Assembly (NCBI GenBank): GCA_022575985.1
Contig: JAKSXM010000279.1
Coordinates: forward strand, 868,001 to 932,000
From: Anagrus nilaparvatae
Lineage: Eukaryota; Arthropoda; Insecta; Hymenoptera; Mymaridae
Length of the DNA stretch: 64,000 bases
Direction of reading: 5' to 3'
Part shown: positions 24,765 to 35,920 of the stretch, piece by piece
Position numbering within the stretch: the stretch's first letter is position 1
Layout of the letters: each line of letters begins with the position of its first letter
The notes under the pieces: generated by a model
Seen by the model: only the letters and a program-made list of their open reading frames with translations
Told to the model about the DNA's origin: nothing
Databases searched by the model: none
Program-made: the position numbers and the translations under genes

Positions 24765-26926
24765 TATATAAAAATAATATAATTATAAAATAATTCAAAA
24801 ACATATTCAAAATAAATTGAAATAAAAAAGCAAAACAACGAAAATTGAAAAAGTTTTTATAAACATTTTATAATATGAAATTGCAAATTATATTCTCACT
24901 TATATGTTAATTATTTAGCCTGATTTTAATATAGGTAAATTAAAAACAATAAAAATGAAATTAAAAAAAAATTTAATATGGAACTAAAATTGCATTATAG
25001 AAATTATGTAAATTTAATTAATTGTGATGATGCTAGTTTGAGAGCGTTGTATGAATTTACATTTTAATTAGCTATGGTAAATTAGTTAATAAAGAGTTAA
25101 TTTTTAAATCTTTTTTATTTTTAGATTTTTTCCTGATGTTTGTTATTACAATATTTGTAAATGGTTTGTTTATTATTATGTTTAGTCTGAATAATCTGTA
25201 CTTTAATTAATGAAAATAAGATTTTATTATAAAAAGGATATTTAAATATTATTTGGATAAATTAAATTTGGATAAATAGTTAGTATGTATGTGGGTTTAA
25301 TTTTTTTTTTGCATAAAGCTCGCAATTTTTTATCATGGCGAACTTGCTTTTTGGGAATTTGGGGCATTTTTCAAGGTGATAAAAATAGAACCAGAAGTGA
25401 TCAAAAACCAAATAAAAGTATTTTTGGGAATCTAAAAATTAAAATTTTAAAAATTTCCAATTTTTAAGATATAGAAAATTTTGAGAAAATACTTATGCCA
25501 ATGAAAAAAAAAATCCTATATATTGTAATTTGGTCCCTCGATTTTTCCGGTCTCCCCTTGTGAGTAAAAAAATTTAAAAAAATTTTTTTTAAATAAAATT
25601 TTAGTAAATAAAAATTCTGATGCAAACATTACCTACATACCTAAAAAGCGTCTCAAAAAATTAAATACTTTATGCATCAGCTATTTTAACTGGATCTATT
25701 CATGCATAGATAAATTTAGTCATATGAAAAGTTAATTAAAATATTAATATATAATTTTAGTAAAAGTTTTAATGTATGATTTGTTGTGAATAATTTTTGA
25801 ACGTAATTAAAATTTATTAATATAATGATTTGATAGATAATTAACTTTTTACAAAATGAAAGAAATCTATGGAAAGGTTACAATGCAAAAATACACCAGT
25901 AAAATAATTTTATTATCTATTTTTTATATAATGATAAAAAACACAAAGTTGTAAAATCAGTCGGATTCAGGGTCGGATTCCTAACCTGAAAATATTTATT
26001 AAATGAAAATATTTATCAATTATGTTAGAAACGCCTCACCCAGTTTAGCTAGAGGAGAAATGTCCTTATCGGGATTTCCCAAAATTTTATGTGCTTAAAT
26101 ATTAATTTTAAAAATTACAATTGATTTAAAATACCCCAAAATATAAATCACACTATTAAAATGGGTGGAATGTACCTTAAATTAATCTTTATATTTACAC
26201 TTTGAAATTGCTGCAAATACTAAAACCCTAAGCTAAAATTGCTTAAAAATTTATTTTAGAAAATTAGCAACTATTTATCTATTGATTTTATTTTAAATAG
26301 CCATATCGGACTGAATTCACAATACCAATCGATCCAAAATAAATGACCATATATGTATTTATATATATATATAAAAGGATATCCAATGAAATTTATTCAC
26401 AAGATTTTAGAAACTCAACGGTAATAATGGTTATTTCAATAGGTTTGTATTGTTCGTTCTTTGCACAAAACGCAGTATGCTAAATTGCATTTCTATCTCT
26501 CGCTATATGTGTGTAAACGTATTATTATAGGTATAAATATATTTATATTTGTTTGTGTGTGAATTAAATTGGACAGATCCTTTTTGTATATCCATATATA
26601 AACAATTTTGTTATAAAAACTAATTTCAATGAAAATGTTTAAAATACCTATAATATAATTGTACCACTTAAAAAATTAAATACGCGTATTTAAAAATATT
26701 CATTGTTTTAAGCTCTTAGTTTTAATTATTGTTTTATCTATAATTATTTTTCAATAGATAATAATTAATATTTATCAAGGATTAGATATGAAAAAATAAC
26801 AGGCTAAAAAAAATACTTATAACTGGTTTGTGTGTGCACACAACTAACGATCATGAAACATGTTCACTCATAACAGTAATAAATGCAAAAACCGAAATTA
26901 CAATAAATTCCGAAATATAAATTACC

Positions 26927-26983
26927 CTAAGTCCATAAACCTAAAGTATTCTAAGTCCCTAAATTGAAAATATTCTAAGTCCA
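26927..26983. repeat. 24-bp tandem repeat, 2.4 units
   Basis: Units of the form CTAAGTCCNTAAA(8)TATT at 26927 and 26951 are followed by a partial third unit. Related CTAAGTCC/GGACTTAG sequence occurs near 4990-5030, 15770-15840, 38470-38560 and 54910-54990. Confidence 0.65.
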
Positions 26984-26988
26984 TTTCG

Positions 26989-27003
26989 CCCCCCCCCCCC
27001 CCC
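26989..27003. repeat. poly(C) tract, 15 nt
   Basis: An uninterrupted C run directly after the 24-bp repeats; striking in DNA this A+T-rich. Length may be affected by sequencing error. Confidence 0.85.
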
Positions 27004-27869
27004 TAAAAACGTCAATATTTCACAAAGGGGGCTCTGCCTAGTCAAACTTTTTCAAATACCCTTCCAATGATCATGTTCCATGTAAATTGAACTTGAAGTC
27101 AAAGTGGATGGTGAAAATTATGAAATACAGAGAAAAACATAATTTTCAAAAAATAAGCGAGTTGAATTATTTTAAATTATATTATTATGTGTATGTTCCA
27201 TGTTTATAAGGGTTTTGCTACACTGAAAAAAAATCCAATTTTGACTAAATTTTATTTTTGTTTTGTTATAAACTCGTCATCAATTTTTCATTCTACTCAA
27301 GCTAATATACTCACAAAACCATTTTTATCACAATAGTTTGAAAATGAAATTCTACATTTGATATTTTCCAGTATAAAATTCGATTACATTACTTCTATCT
27401 CAATAAAAAAAACTTCGAATCACCACTCTTTTCATGTTTTTATTAAATTAAGAGTACTTCATTCAAGAACTTATTCAATATGATTTTTACAAAATAGCAA
27501 TTTTTTTTTCAATTAAAATCCAATTTCAACAAAAAATATTTTATATTTTTACGCTCATAACATTGTGGATGACGTTTTGATTTTTGTAAATACAATTGTC
27601 AGAGAAAAAAATTTATATATTGTTTTTATACACTGTAGAAATTATATTAGGCTGATACAAAAAAAAATGAAAATATAAATTTTGAATACCAATATTGCAA
27701 CGCTGTTAAAAATTAGATGCTGAATTTTCGAGAAATGATCACTATCAAAAATCATCACTACCAAAAAGTTTGTTAATCAAAAAATTTAAATCGGAACAAA
27801 AATACAGATGTTAATAATTGTCTGAAATTAACAAATGGAATGTCATTGTTTGAGAATTTGCGAAAGAAT

Positions 27870-28580
27870 TTGATTTGCTTCTAACACAGGATGGGTTTTG
27901 GTAGTAAAAAAACATCCCCCATACCCTCAGGTTTCCAGGGTGGGTCTCCTGGACTTCTTAGGCTATATTTTAAATGACTCTACCACCTTGTTACTCAACT
28001 AGATACATTCCAGTTGGTCTAATTTTTTTTGTATAAATGACAACTTTTAATCTCCGTAAACCTTAATTTTTTATCAGTAATTCTCTTTTAAAGGTCTCAA
28101 AAATTTTGTAAAAGCTCCTAATTTTCAAAAGTTTTTTACTTGCTGCTATTGCTTTAGTTGTTTTTGTGATATGGCTCTATAAAGATAAAGTTTAAAATTA
28201 GCATTTATTAAAAAATGTTAAAGCGTAATTCTGTTTTTAAATTTTCACATCTCGCAAACAAATGATTAAAAATAGACGTGTAAGAAATTTTTGAAAACAA
28301 GGAGCTTGTAAAAAATTTTTAAGACCTATAAAACCCATTTTAGTAAAAAATTACAATATTTGCAGCAAATTAAAAATTGGTTATTTTTGGCCAAATACGG
28401 CCATTCGATTTACTGATTATCTTATAGCATAGAACCTTACTAGGGGGTATAATTTCTAGACCCAGCAATTCCCACTCAGGTAAACTGAGGGTAAGAGGGG
28501 TGTTTTTTCAACTACCACAACCTGCACTGAAAGTTAGAAACAAATCGGCTTCCTAAATAGTTGACACTCCCCTAGTAAGT
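27870..28580. mobile_element. foldback family B copy 1
   Basis: Left TTTGGTAGT, ACATCCCCCATACCCTCAGG; right CTCAGGTAAACTGAGGGTAA, TGTTTTTTCAACTACCACAA and GTTGACACTCCCCTAG. The left end lacks the outer terminus. Internal arms (AAGGTCTCAAAAATTTTGTA and TTTTAAGACCTATAAAACCC) are inverted copies. Confidence 0.65.
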
Positions 28581-29224
28581 TATAAATTAAAAAAAAATTG
28601 ATATACAAAGTGAGACAAAGAGTTGAAAATATTGTGTGACAGTTTGAAGTATAAAAGTTACAAACAAGTTATATTTACATATTTTAAAACTATTGATACT
28701 TTTTTGTCATATATATTCATGTAATGTTATTCTATATTTTTGAATACCTAAATAAAACCAATTAAAATTTATTTTTTTAGTTTTTTTTTCAATTGATAAA
28801 AAAACATATTTTTAATAAAATAACACAATTCATACGCCTATATAGAAAATTAATTAAATAGTTTATTTTCAAAAAATATAACAATAGTAATAATAATAAT
28901 AATATAAAAGGAAAATTCTAACAAATAAAATTTTCTCTACATAAAACACCGACAGTAAATTCAATCAAACTTTTATCTATAGAATTTTGATCAGAATTGA
29001 AATAGTCAAGAAAATTAATTGATCAGATGGAAAACTCGTATATCTTTTCATCTATCAAATCATTTCGGTTTCAAACTATGTACTGCAAATTTTATTGATT
29101 TACTTATTTAATTAATATTATTATTATTTTTATAAGTTATAAGGCTATTTTTTTATACGACTAGATTTTTTTATATTTTGCGAGTATTGAATACGAGGGT
29201 TCAAATAGTATATTTTTATCCTAG

Positions 29225-29323
29225 GTCGAAAAAATAGAGAATGGCCCAGATCGCATGTAAATTGCAATTCGACGTGAAGCCGAGAATAGAAAATTGCGAT
29301 CTGGGATATTCTTTTTTTACGAC
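29225..29323. repeat. small inverted-repeat element, 99 bp
   Basis: GTCGAAAAAATAGAGAATGG with CCCAGATCGCA at the left, and TGCGATCTGGGATATTC with TTTTTTTACGAC at the right, form an imperfect inverted repeat. Confidence 0.5.
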
Positions 29324-29498
29324 TGAGAGCAAAATATAATTTTTCTTCATCACTAGCAAGAAAACACGTATTTTCGAATCGTGCCGTGTCCAGAAAATAC
29401 GTGCTTTCTGGCCGATTTCAAAAAATATCAATTTTAAGTCTCTTTTTAAAAAATTACACTTTTAATTTTGAAGAAAATGAGGTTTAAGCCGTTAATAG

Positions 29499-30620
29499 TC
29501 AAGGCGCCAGCAGTGCTAAATGCATCCATAAATTTTATCAGCACGAGAATGGATCCACCTCAGTGAAACGTATGTATTTTTGGTCACTGAAACCGATTTT
29601 GAGTAATGAACGCTATATCATAAAAAATCGGCAAAAATTAGCAAGATAGGTAAATTATTAAAAACAATTGCTAATTAAGCCTATTTTTGGTACCCTAGTA
29701 AGGTTTTCGAGGTAGCTAATCACGATTTTGAAGACATATTTTTAAAAATCAAAATGTTGAACTCAAAATGGCGTATTTCTAACCTCAGAAACGGCGATTT
29801 ATGCTGTTTTAAGAACATTTACGTTGTCTAGTACGTTTTTCAGACCAGTTATCATGATTCTGAGGTCATATTTTTAATTATCAAAATAGTGGGCTAAAAA
29901 TGGTTCAAAATCGGTAATAAATGCTATTTTAAGCATTTTAATTTGTTGCATTTTAAGTTTTTGGGGTCAGTGATCACGATTCTGACGTCAAATGTTTAAT
30001 AATAAAATTAATATTAACACGTTGGCTGCGTCATGGGCGTAATACGCCCATATTTTTTGGGTCCTGTGTGCGTTTTGATTTTTTTCGTTATTTTTATTCC
30101 AATAAGAAAAAAATGTTTTTCTAGGAATTGGTTCAGTTATCTAGTTATATTTTTGGCTGAAAAAGAGCATAGGCGTACTCCGCTCATTATCAGCCCGAAA
30201 ATACCTTTGATTTCCATACTTAATTTTTTTTTAAAGTCGCGGAAAATTTTAATTCAGAAAAAAATCATGGGCGTATTACGCCCATGACGCACCAGTATAG
30301 CAACAACGAAAAAATCAAAACGCAGCCAACGTGTTAAAAATAATAACTAACTGGTCCGAAAAACTTATACTAGACAACGAAATATGCTTAAAATAGCAAA
30401 AATCGCCGTTTCTGAAGATACAAATACGCCATTTAAGTCCGCCATTTTGATTTTTATAAATCTGTCTTCAAAATCGTGATCAGCGACCCCAAAAACCTTA
30501 CTGGGGTATCAAAAGTAGGCTCAATTAGCAATTTTTTTAAAGAATTACCTATGTTGCTAATTTTTTGCCAATTTTTTATGATATAGCGTTCATAAGAAAA
30601 ATTTTTACATGGAGGCGAAT
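29499..30620. mobile_element. foldback family A copy 3, interrupted by a TTAA MITE
   Basis: Begins TCAAGGCGCCAGCAGTGC and AAATGCATCC, followed by GGATCCACCTCAGTG and TACGTATGTATTTTTGG-like sequence in inverted relation to other right ends. Its two halves (29640-30013 and 30338-30600) are themselves inverted copies (GCCATTTTGA, CGCCGTTTCTGA, AATCGTGATCAG). The 316-bp element at 30018-30333 sits at the centre. The right terminus is missing. Confidence 0.65.
30018..30333. mobile_element. TTAA-flanked MITE with subterminal palindromes
   Basis: TTAA at 30014-30017 and 30334-30337 flanks inverted termini CACGTTGGCTGCGT and ACGCAGCCAACGTG. Just inside each end is a 19-bp palindrome (ATGGGCGTAATACGCCCAT at about 30033-30051, and the version with a T at its centre at about 30267-30286). 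TTAA duplication is the hallmark of piggyBac-type transposition; there is no transposase inside. Length 316 bp. Confidence 0.85.
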
Positions 30621-30972
30621 TTAAATACGAATCGTTTGAAAATTTGAACAAAGAAATCTAACAGTATAGATATATACCTACTAAAATATATTATCAATAT
30701 TATCTACATTTTTTAACCAAGTTTATCAATATTTCTAATAGTTTCATTGTATAAATATTTGTTTGTAATTTTTCTCAGAATTATGAAGCAATAGTCTATT
30801 GATAACATAGTTGTAAATTGAATTCAATGAAACTCCATAAAGATTAAAATTTATTATTATTGCGACACATATTAAATAAAATTCAATTATTAGTCAAGGT
30901 CATCGTACTAATAATTAAAATTAAAAAAAAAAATTCCATTATGAAATTTTAAACAAATATTAATATTTAATC

Positions 30973-30980
30973 TATAAAAA
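30973..30980 (+). promoter_or_regulatory. candidate TATA box for the glutaredoxin-like gene
   Basis: TATAAAAA stands 85 bp before the ATG at 31065, a normal spacing for a short 5' untranslated region. In such A+T-rich DNA a chance match is possible. Confidence 0.4.
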
Positions 30981-31064
30981 CGGTGTAAATTAAAAAATAA
31001 TTTTATAGTCGAATAATTAAACTCAATTAATACACACATAGTAGTTTCAATAATTTCTGTAATT

Positions 31065-32597
31065 ATGATTAAAAAAAATAATCAATTGTATTCGATAATT
31101 ATTTTATTTCTTATTGTTATTATTTCGATAGACAACTCTCAGTTAGTTAAAGCAGGTTGGTAGTATTTTATAATTTTATTTTTCAATTATTAAAAATAAA
31201 ACGCAAAATCTATGTATATTTTATATAGAAAAATTTTATAACCTCGACTTGAGGTTTTTTTTGGCTTGATTTTCGGCATTCTATACTAAATATTAAATTT
31301 TTTTTGTTGGAGTAATTATTTTGTTTCAATATTTTACAAGATTTAAAAATAAATTTTAAAAAATTCAAATTTATATGAGTGAAATCTGGAATTTAAAGTC
31401 ATTTTTTTTTGCCATTTTGAGCGCCGTGCGAATCATTACAAAATACGTAAAGGTCAGTTTATGATATTGAAACAATAACCCAGATACCCTATGTTCTTCA
31501 AAAGGGCTTTCTGGGTCTAAAAAAATTGGACTCTATATTATGTGGCTATTTTTTAAATATCACTGCCATTAAAATATTCTTGTTTCTAATTTAATAGTTT
31601 TTGGTTTAAAATATACATTTAATCAAAAAGACACCAAAATCGAAACTTTTGAAATAAAAAATATCATAGGCTCTCAATGTTATAAAATTTTTCTAAATTT
31701 GAAAAAAGGGTCGAGTTAAAAATTTATGAAAGTTTTAACTTGTAGAAAATTTTTGAAACCTATATAAATTTCATTTTTATCAAAAATTACAATTTTGGTA
31801 GCAATTTTAAAATTAGTAAATTTGGGCTAAAAATAGACTTTTGGATATAGCGACGAGACTTGAAGAGTGCCTCTTACACCAAAAAAATGACAGCAACCAG
31901 AAGTATTTTGGTTTACTTGCGAGGTTGCAGTGTTAAATTGAAAATTACCAAAAAAACCCTATTTAATAACGTTAAGCCCCGGTTTCTAAGCCCAGAAGGC
32001 CCATTGGAATAATCGGAGGGTATGGGGTTGTTTTTTCAACATATTAAAGTCATCCAGACGGCCCATTGGAATAATCGGAGAGTATGGGGTTGTTTTTTCA
32101 ACATATTAAAGTCATCCGTAACCAGAAATTATAACTTATTTTACCAACGACGGGGGGCCTCTCCTTGTTAGAATAAAAATTTTATTGAATTTCAAAATAT
32201 TAATTTTTTTTCAGCTCCAAAAGATTTTATTCCTTTAAATTCTATCTTAAATCAATATTTAAGAACTAAGGGGTACACTTTATTTTGCATTGGAAAATGC
32301 GAAAATGATAAAATATCATGTACAATCACCAATGTAAGTTTAATTTAAAAATAAAAGTATTTTACTAAGTTTAGTACTTAAAATTTAATAATTTATTTTT
32401 AGGTTCTTAAAAAAAAAAATATTCCATTTAGACTTTTTGATATCGAATCTATAAAAGGCCCAGGTAAACCATTAGTAGAAGTACTAAAAGATTATAATAT
32501 CAACGAATATCCAATTTTATACCAAAATAGGAACTTCATTGGTGGACCAAGAGAAATAGAAAAAAAATTTGATATTAAATTGTCTGATAAAATATGA
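31065..32597 (+). CDS. small secreted glutaredoxin-like protein with non-canonical active site (three exons)
   Basis: Exons 31065-31155, 32215-32333 and 32403-32597 splice (donors GTTGGT and GTAAGT; acceptors TTTTTTTCAG and TATTTTTAG) into 134 codons ending TGA. Residues 1-30 look like a signal peptide: MIKKNNQLYS then a hydrophobic core of Ile, Leu, Phe and Val, with a possible cut after VKA. Residues 50-130 resemble a glutaredoxin of the monothiol kind: GYTLFCIGKC (beta strand), helix TNVLKKKNIPF, FDIES, then EYPILYQNRNFIGG with the cis-Pro at 107 and the glutathione-site GG at 117-118. The expected CxxC or CGFS is absent; DKIS occupies the equivalent place, with cysteines at 55, 59 and 66. 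Redox activity is therefore doubtful. The first donor is weak. Function unknown; a secreted scaffold or disulphide-stabilised protein is inference. Confidence 0.72.
31460..32165. mobile_element. foldback family B copy 2, inside intron 1 of the glutaredoxin-like gene
   Basis: Shares AACCCAGATACCCTATG at the left and TATGGGGTTGTTTTTTCAAC at the right with other copies, and ends GCCTCTCCTTGTTAG. It makes up most of the 1059-bp first intron, which explains that intron's size next to the 69-bp second one. Confidence 0.65.
31993..32116. repeat. 62-bp tandem duplication within family B copy 2
   Basis: Two head-to-tail units, 31993-32054 and 32055-32116, each containing GGCCCATTGGAATAATCGGA and TATGGGGTTGTTTTTTCAAC, differing at about two positions, so recent. 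Confidence 0.88.
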
Positions 32598-32651
32598 AAT
32601 TAAAGTATTTTAATTTTTGAACATTATAAAATTTCTAACAGAATTTTAATT

Positions 32652-32683
32652 AATAAATTATGCCTATATGATAATGTAATAAA
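32652..32683 (+). terminator. candidate poly(A) signals of the glutaredoxin-like gene
   Basis: Two AATAAA hexamers (32652-32657 and 32678-32683) lie 55 and 81 bp past the stop codon, the second followed by a T-run. AATAAA is frequent by chance here, so this is supportive only. Confidence 0.4.
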
Positions 32684-32739
32684 TTTTTTTTGCCTGATGA
32701 AGCTTAAGATTTGGTGCGGGATCGGAAACAATATTTTAA

Positions 32740-33003
32740 GAGGAGACCGGAGTTTGCGTAACTGACGCGTCACAAGTACAGTTTTTTGTATTAATAAAAA
32801 AATTGGATAATTATTTTTAAAAAAACGCTTCGTACCGAGCTGTAACATACGATTACCTAAAATTTGAGGCAAGAAGAAATTTTAGGTAATCGTATGTTAC
32901 AGCTCGGTAAGAAGCGTTTTTTTAAAAATAATTATCCAATTTTTTTATTAATACAAAAAACTGTACTTGTGACGCGTCAGTTACGCCAAACTCCGGCGTC
33001 CTC
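32740..33003. mobile_element. TTAA-flanked palindromic MITE, 264 bp
   Basis: TTAA at 32736-32739 and 33004-33007 flanks arms of about 125 bp that are near-perfect inverted copies (ends GAGGAGACCGGAG and CTCCGGCGTCCTC; inner CGTATGTTACAGCTCGG and its complement) around a loop of about 12 bp near 32869. It lies 142 bp after the stop of the glutaredoxin-like gene, so transcripts reading past the first poly(A) sites would form a long hairpin. piggyBac-type by target site only. Confidence 0.85.
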
Positions 33004-33007
33004 TTAA

Positions 33008-34917
33008 GGACCATTGTAAATAAAATTAAGACATTAGATATCAGAAAACATTTTGTAAAAATTTGCTCTATACTGCTCCAATTTCAGTAGGATTCTTAAA
33101 ATGCAAGCTATATGAGGTCAACTTGGTAGTTTTCACATATTATACAATTGAAAAATAAACATAAATAAATAAAATACTTTTTTAAAATTAAACATAATAA
33201 AAAAATACAATAAAATTAATTATTTTTTTAAATATGGCTTTAACCCAAAAAATAACGATAAAAAATATTGAATATTTTATATTAAATGCATTGATTTAAA
33301 AAAAAAGTTATTTTTTACAGCGAATGTAAATTATTTCAATACTTTAAAAGACAATAAAAAAAATTATTAAGCTTTCATTCGAAATTAATTGAATCTACAT
33401 AATAATTAAAATTAAAAAAGTCAATTTTTTTATTTAAATTTTTTAACAATATAAAAAAATAACAATTAAAAAATAATCTAAAAATTATTAACAATTAAAG
33501 AAAAAGTATTAAAAAAGGATTTTTTTGATAAACATATTTTAATAAATATAAATAAGAGAGACATTTACATCGGACGAATTTATAATTGATAGGGAGAGTA
33601 ACATTAAGTCAAGCGATATGCAAACGAGATTATATCAACATTGGCTGTTCGACAAAGATTATTCGATTACGAAAATCAAATTTCAGAAACTATCTACTGA
33701 ATAACGGTACAACTGCAATATCTTCTCTCTCTCTCTCTCTTCTCTCACTATAGATTGAACATATTATATATCGCTTAAACTTTTTAAATTATAAAATAAA
33801 AATTTAAATTAAATCTAATTATTTTAAATTTACGTTTTATTTTTATTTTAAAATCTAAAACATAAAAAAACCAAATTTTCTGGTAAATTTTTATTCGAGG
33901 GTATTCTAATATTTTTAAAATTGTAACATACGTGGATTAACGTAAAATTTTTGTGTTACGTCCAAAACAGATTAAATAAGTTCGCAAAGAATTATAAAAA
34001 AGCTAAGGCTTTTTTATGTCAGGCACGATCACATATTTATTGAGTATTTTCTATTTAATAACCTTGATGGGATCCACGCCCTCTAAAATTAAAAAATATT
34101 ATTTATTATCACACACCATAAGGCAATATAAGCATGTAGAGACATTGGAATGACCTGGAAACCAAATTTCTCCATAAATTGGACAATTTAAAGACTTTTC
34201 CGTTTTTTGACCTCACAAACTTATAAGAAACGATTTCATCTGTGTATTGCATGCATAGGGTGATCGTGCCTAAAAACTACACTCCTGATAGATATTTAAG
34301 CTGTTGGTACTTGTTTCAAGAATAAGATAACTAATTAATGATAATAATTATTTGAATTTATAATCTCTAATATTAAATGCATACTTTAGCAGTTATTACG
34401 TTAATAAATCAGTATTTTAGCCAAATAAATCAATATTGTTTCATTATAATAATTATTTATTATTACATTATTTCGGATTATGGTATCTAAGTATACTAAT
34501 GTACATACTATTTTAAATAACTTGTTATTTTTTAAATAATTAGTTATTCCCTTTTATTAAATATTTAAAATTTTCTGTTTTACTTAATTATCATAATCAT
34601 TTTTGCATGTTTAAGCCAACTATATTTTCAAATTATCTCTAGTTACACGGACATTAGAAATGGTTGCTTTAATGTGTGTAAATGGATCATAGATTTAGGA
34701 ATATAAGAGCTCTTGACTATGGGGAAATCTTGTTTGGTTAACGTAGATATAAAGAGAGAGAGAAAGAGGAAGAAAGAGGAAGATGCATGCAAAGCTTTTG
34801 AAATACGTGTATTTAAGGCCTACAAATACCGCAACAACTTAAGCACCCTAACTATAAATAATTTAAACATTGTGTACTAAATTTTTTATAAAATTATATA
34901 TTTGAATACATTTTTTG
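33008..34917. other. gene-less segment downstream of the glutaredoxin-like gene
   Basis: Very A+T-rich from 33.1 to 33.6 kb, then a (CT)n run, and GAGAGAGAAAGAGGAAG near 34.75 kb. No coding signal. Confidence 0.5.
33719..33748. repeat. (CT)n microsatellite
   Basis: TCTTCTCTCTCTCTCTCTCT run with one interruption. Confidence 0.9.
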
Positions 34918-35920
34918 AGGCAAGGCGCCAGTAATATTAAATGTATGCAAAAATTGTAAATGGGGTAATATGGATTCAACCCAGTGTATCATACGTATTT
35001 TTGGTCGTTCAAAATGATTTTGAAGGTTTCATCCATTTTCTGATGGCAAGTTTTGAGTAGTTAACGTTATATCGTCCTAAATAACCAAAAAAATACAATT
35101 TTTGTAAAATATTGTTGATTGAGACAAATTTTGATATACCTCTTAGTTATACTAAATACTAAATCTTGCATTTCTAAGTTTATATGCTCAAAATCGGTAA
35201 TTTAAGCTATTTCAAACATTTTAACGTATATTTACAAGCTTTTTTTGATCAAGTGAAAAAATTATATAATCTTGATAAACGGCTCTAAAAACTGTATTAT
35301 TAAGATAAAAAATAGTATAAATACTGTTTTTGTTCCAATTATTAAAAGATGTTAGTAGGAATTGGTTATAAATAATTCCAAAAAGATCGTTTTTATTATT
35401 TATAATAAATTCCGACTATTATCTAAAAACTGTAATACGTCTTCAAAATGTTTGAATATCTGATTTTGAAATTAAAAACTTATAAACGCGAAATTTAGAG
35501 TCCGCCATTTTGAATTTAAAAAATCAGAATTCAGAATCGTTATCGGCCACCCTGAAAACCTAAGACATATACCAAAATTGGGCTTAATCAACATTCCAAA
35601 AATTGTATATTTTTGGTTATTTTAGGCGTTATAGCGTTAATTCAACCCTTAACCAGCTGAAAATTCCATATAGAGTTGCAATGGAGTTGCAAAGAGTTGT
35701 GTCGCAATTCTTTGCAACTCATTGAAACTCCTTGCAACTCGAGTTGCAACTCCACGTAGAATTTTCAGTTGGTTGAGGATTGCGTTAATTACTCAAAACT
35801 GGCTATCAGAAAGAAACCTTCAAAATCGTTTTTAAGAACCAAAAATACGTATGATCTACTGGGATGAATCTATATTACTCCATTTAAAAATTTTGGATAC
35901 ATTAAACATTGCTGGTGCCT
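34918..35920. mobile_element. foldback family A copy 4, about 1 kb, complete
   Basis: Ends AGGCAAGGCGCCAGTAAT and ATTGCTGGTGCCT with long inverted arms (ATACGTATTTTTGGTCG against CCAAAAATACGTATGATC; TTTTGAAGGTTTCATCC against AGAAACCTTCAAAATCG). It contains a 139-bp insertion at 35643. No open frame of note. Confidence 0.75.
35643..35781. mobile_element. 139-bp MITE with 9-bp target duplication
   Basis: GCGTTAATT occurs at 35634-35642 and 35782-35790 around termini CTTAACCAGCTGAAAATTC and GAATTTTCAGTTGGTTGAG. Other family A copies have the uninterrupted sequence leading into ACTCAAAACTGG. The inside is built of GAGTTGCAA units in both orientations. A 9-bp duplication suggests the Mutator superfamily (inference). 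Confidence 0.72.

Larger units (their letters stand above)
24765..27869. other. gene-less A+T-rich segment
   Basis: Contains the 24-bp repeat and poly(C) near 27.0 kb and a lone CACTG-type end at about 27221. No coding signal seen. Confidence 0.5.

Noticed and set aside
27218..27645. Another CACTG-type MITE
   Set aside because: The two CACTG words are in the same orientation, so they are not inverted termini.
29216..29431. 71-codon minus-strand frame
   Set aside because: Covers the small inverted repeat at 29225; no protein similarity recognised.
30033..30287. 84-codon plus-strand frame
   Set aside because: It is the interior of the TTAA MITE; the repeated MGVIRP/MGVLRP at its two ends is just the two palindromes.
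32624..32872. 82-codon minus-strand frame
   Set aside because: It lies mostly in one arm of the 264-bp palindrome and has no motif; its openness follows from the repeat.
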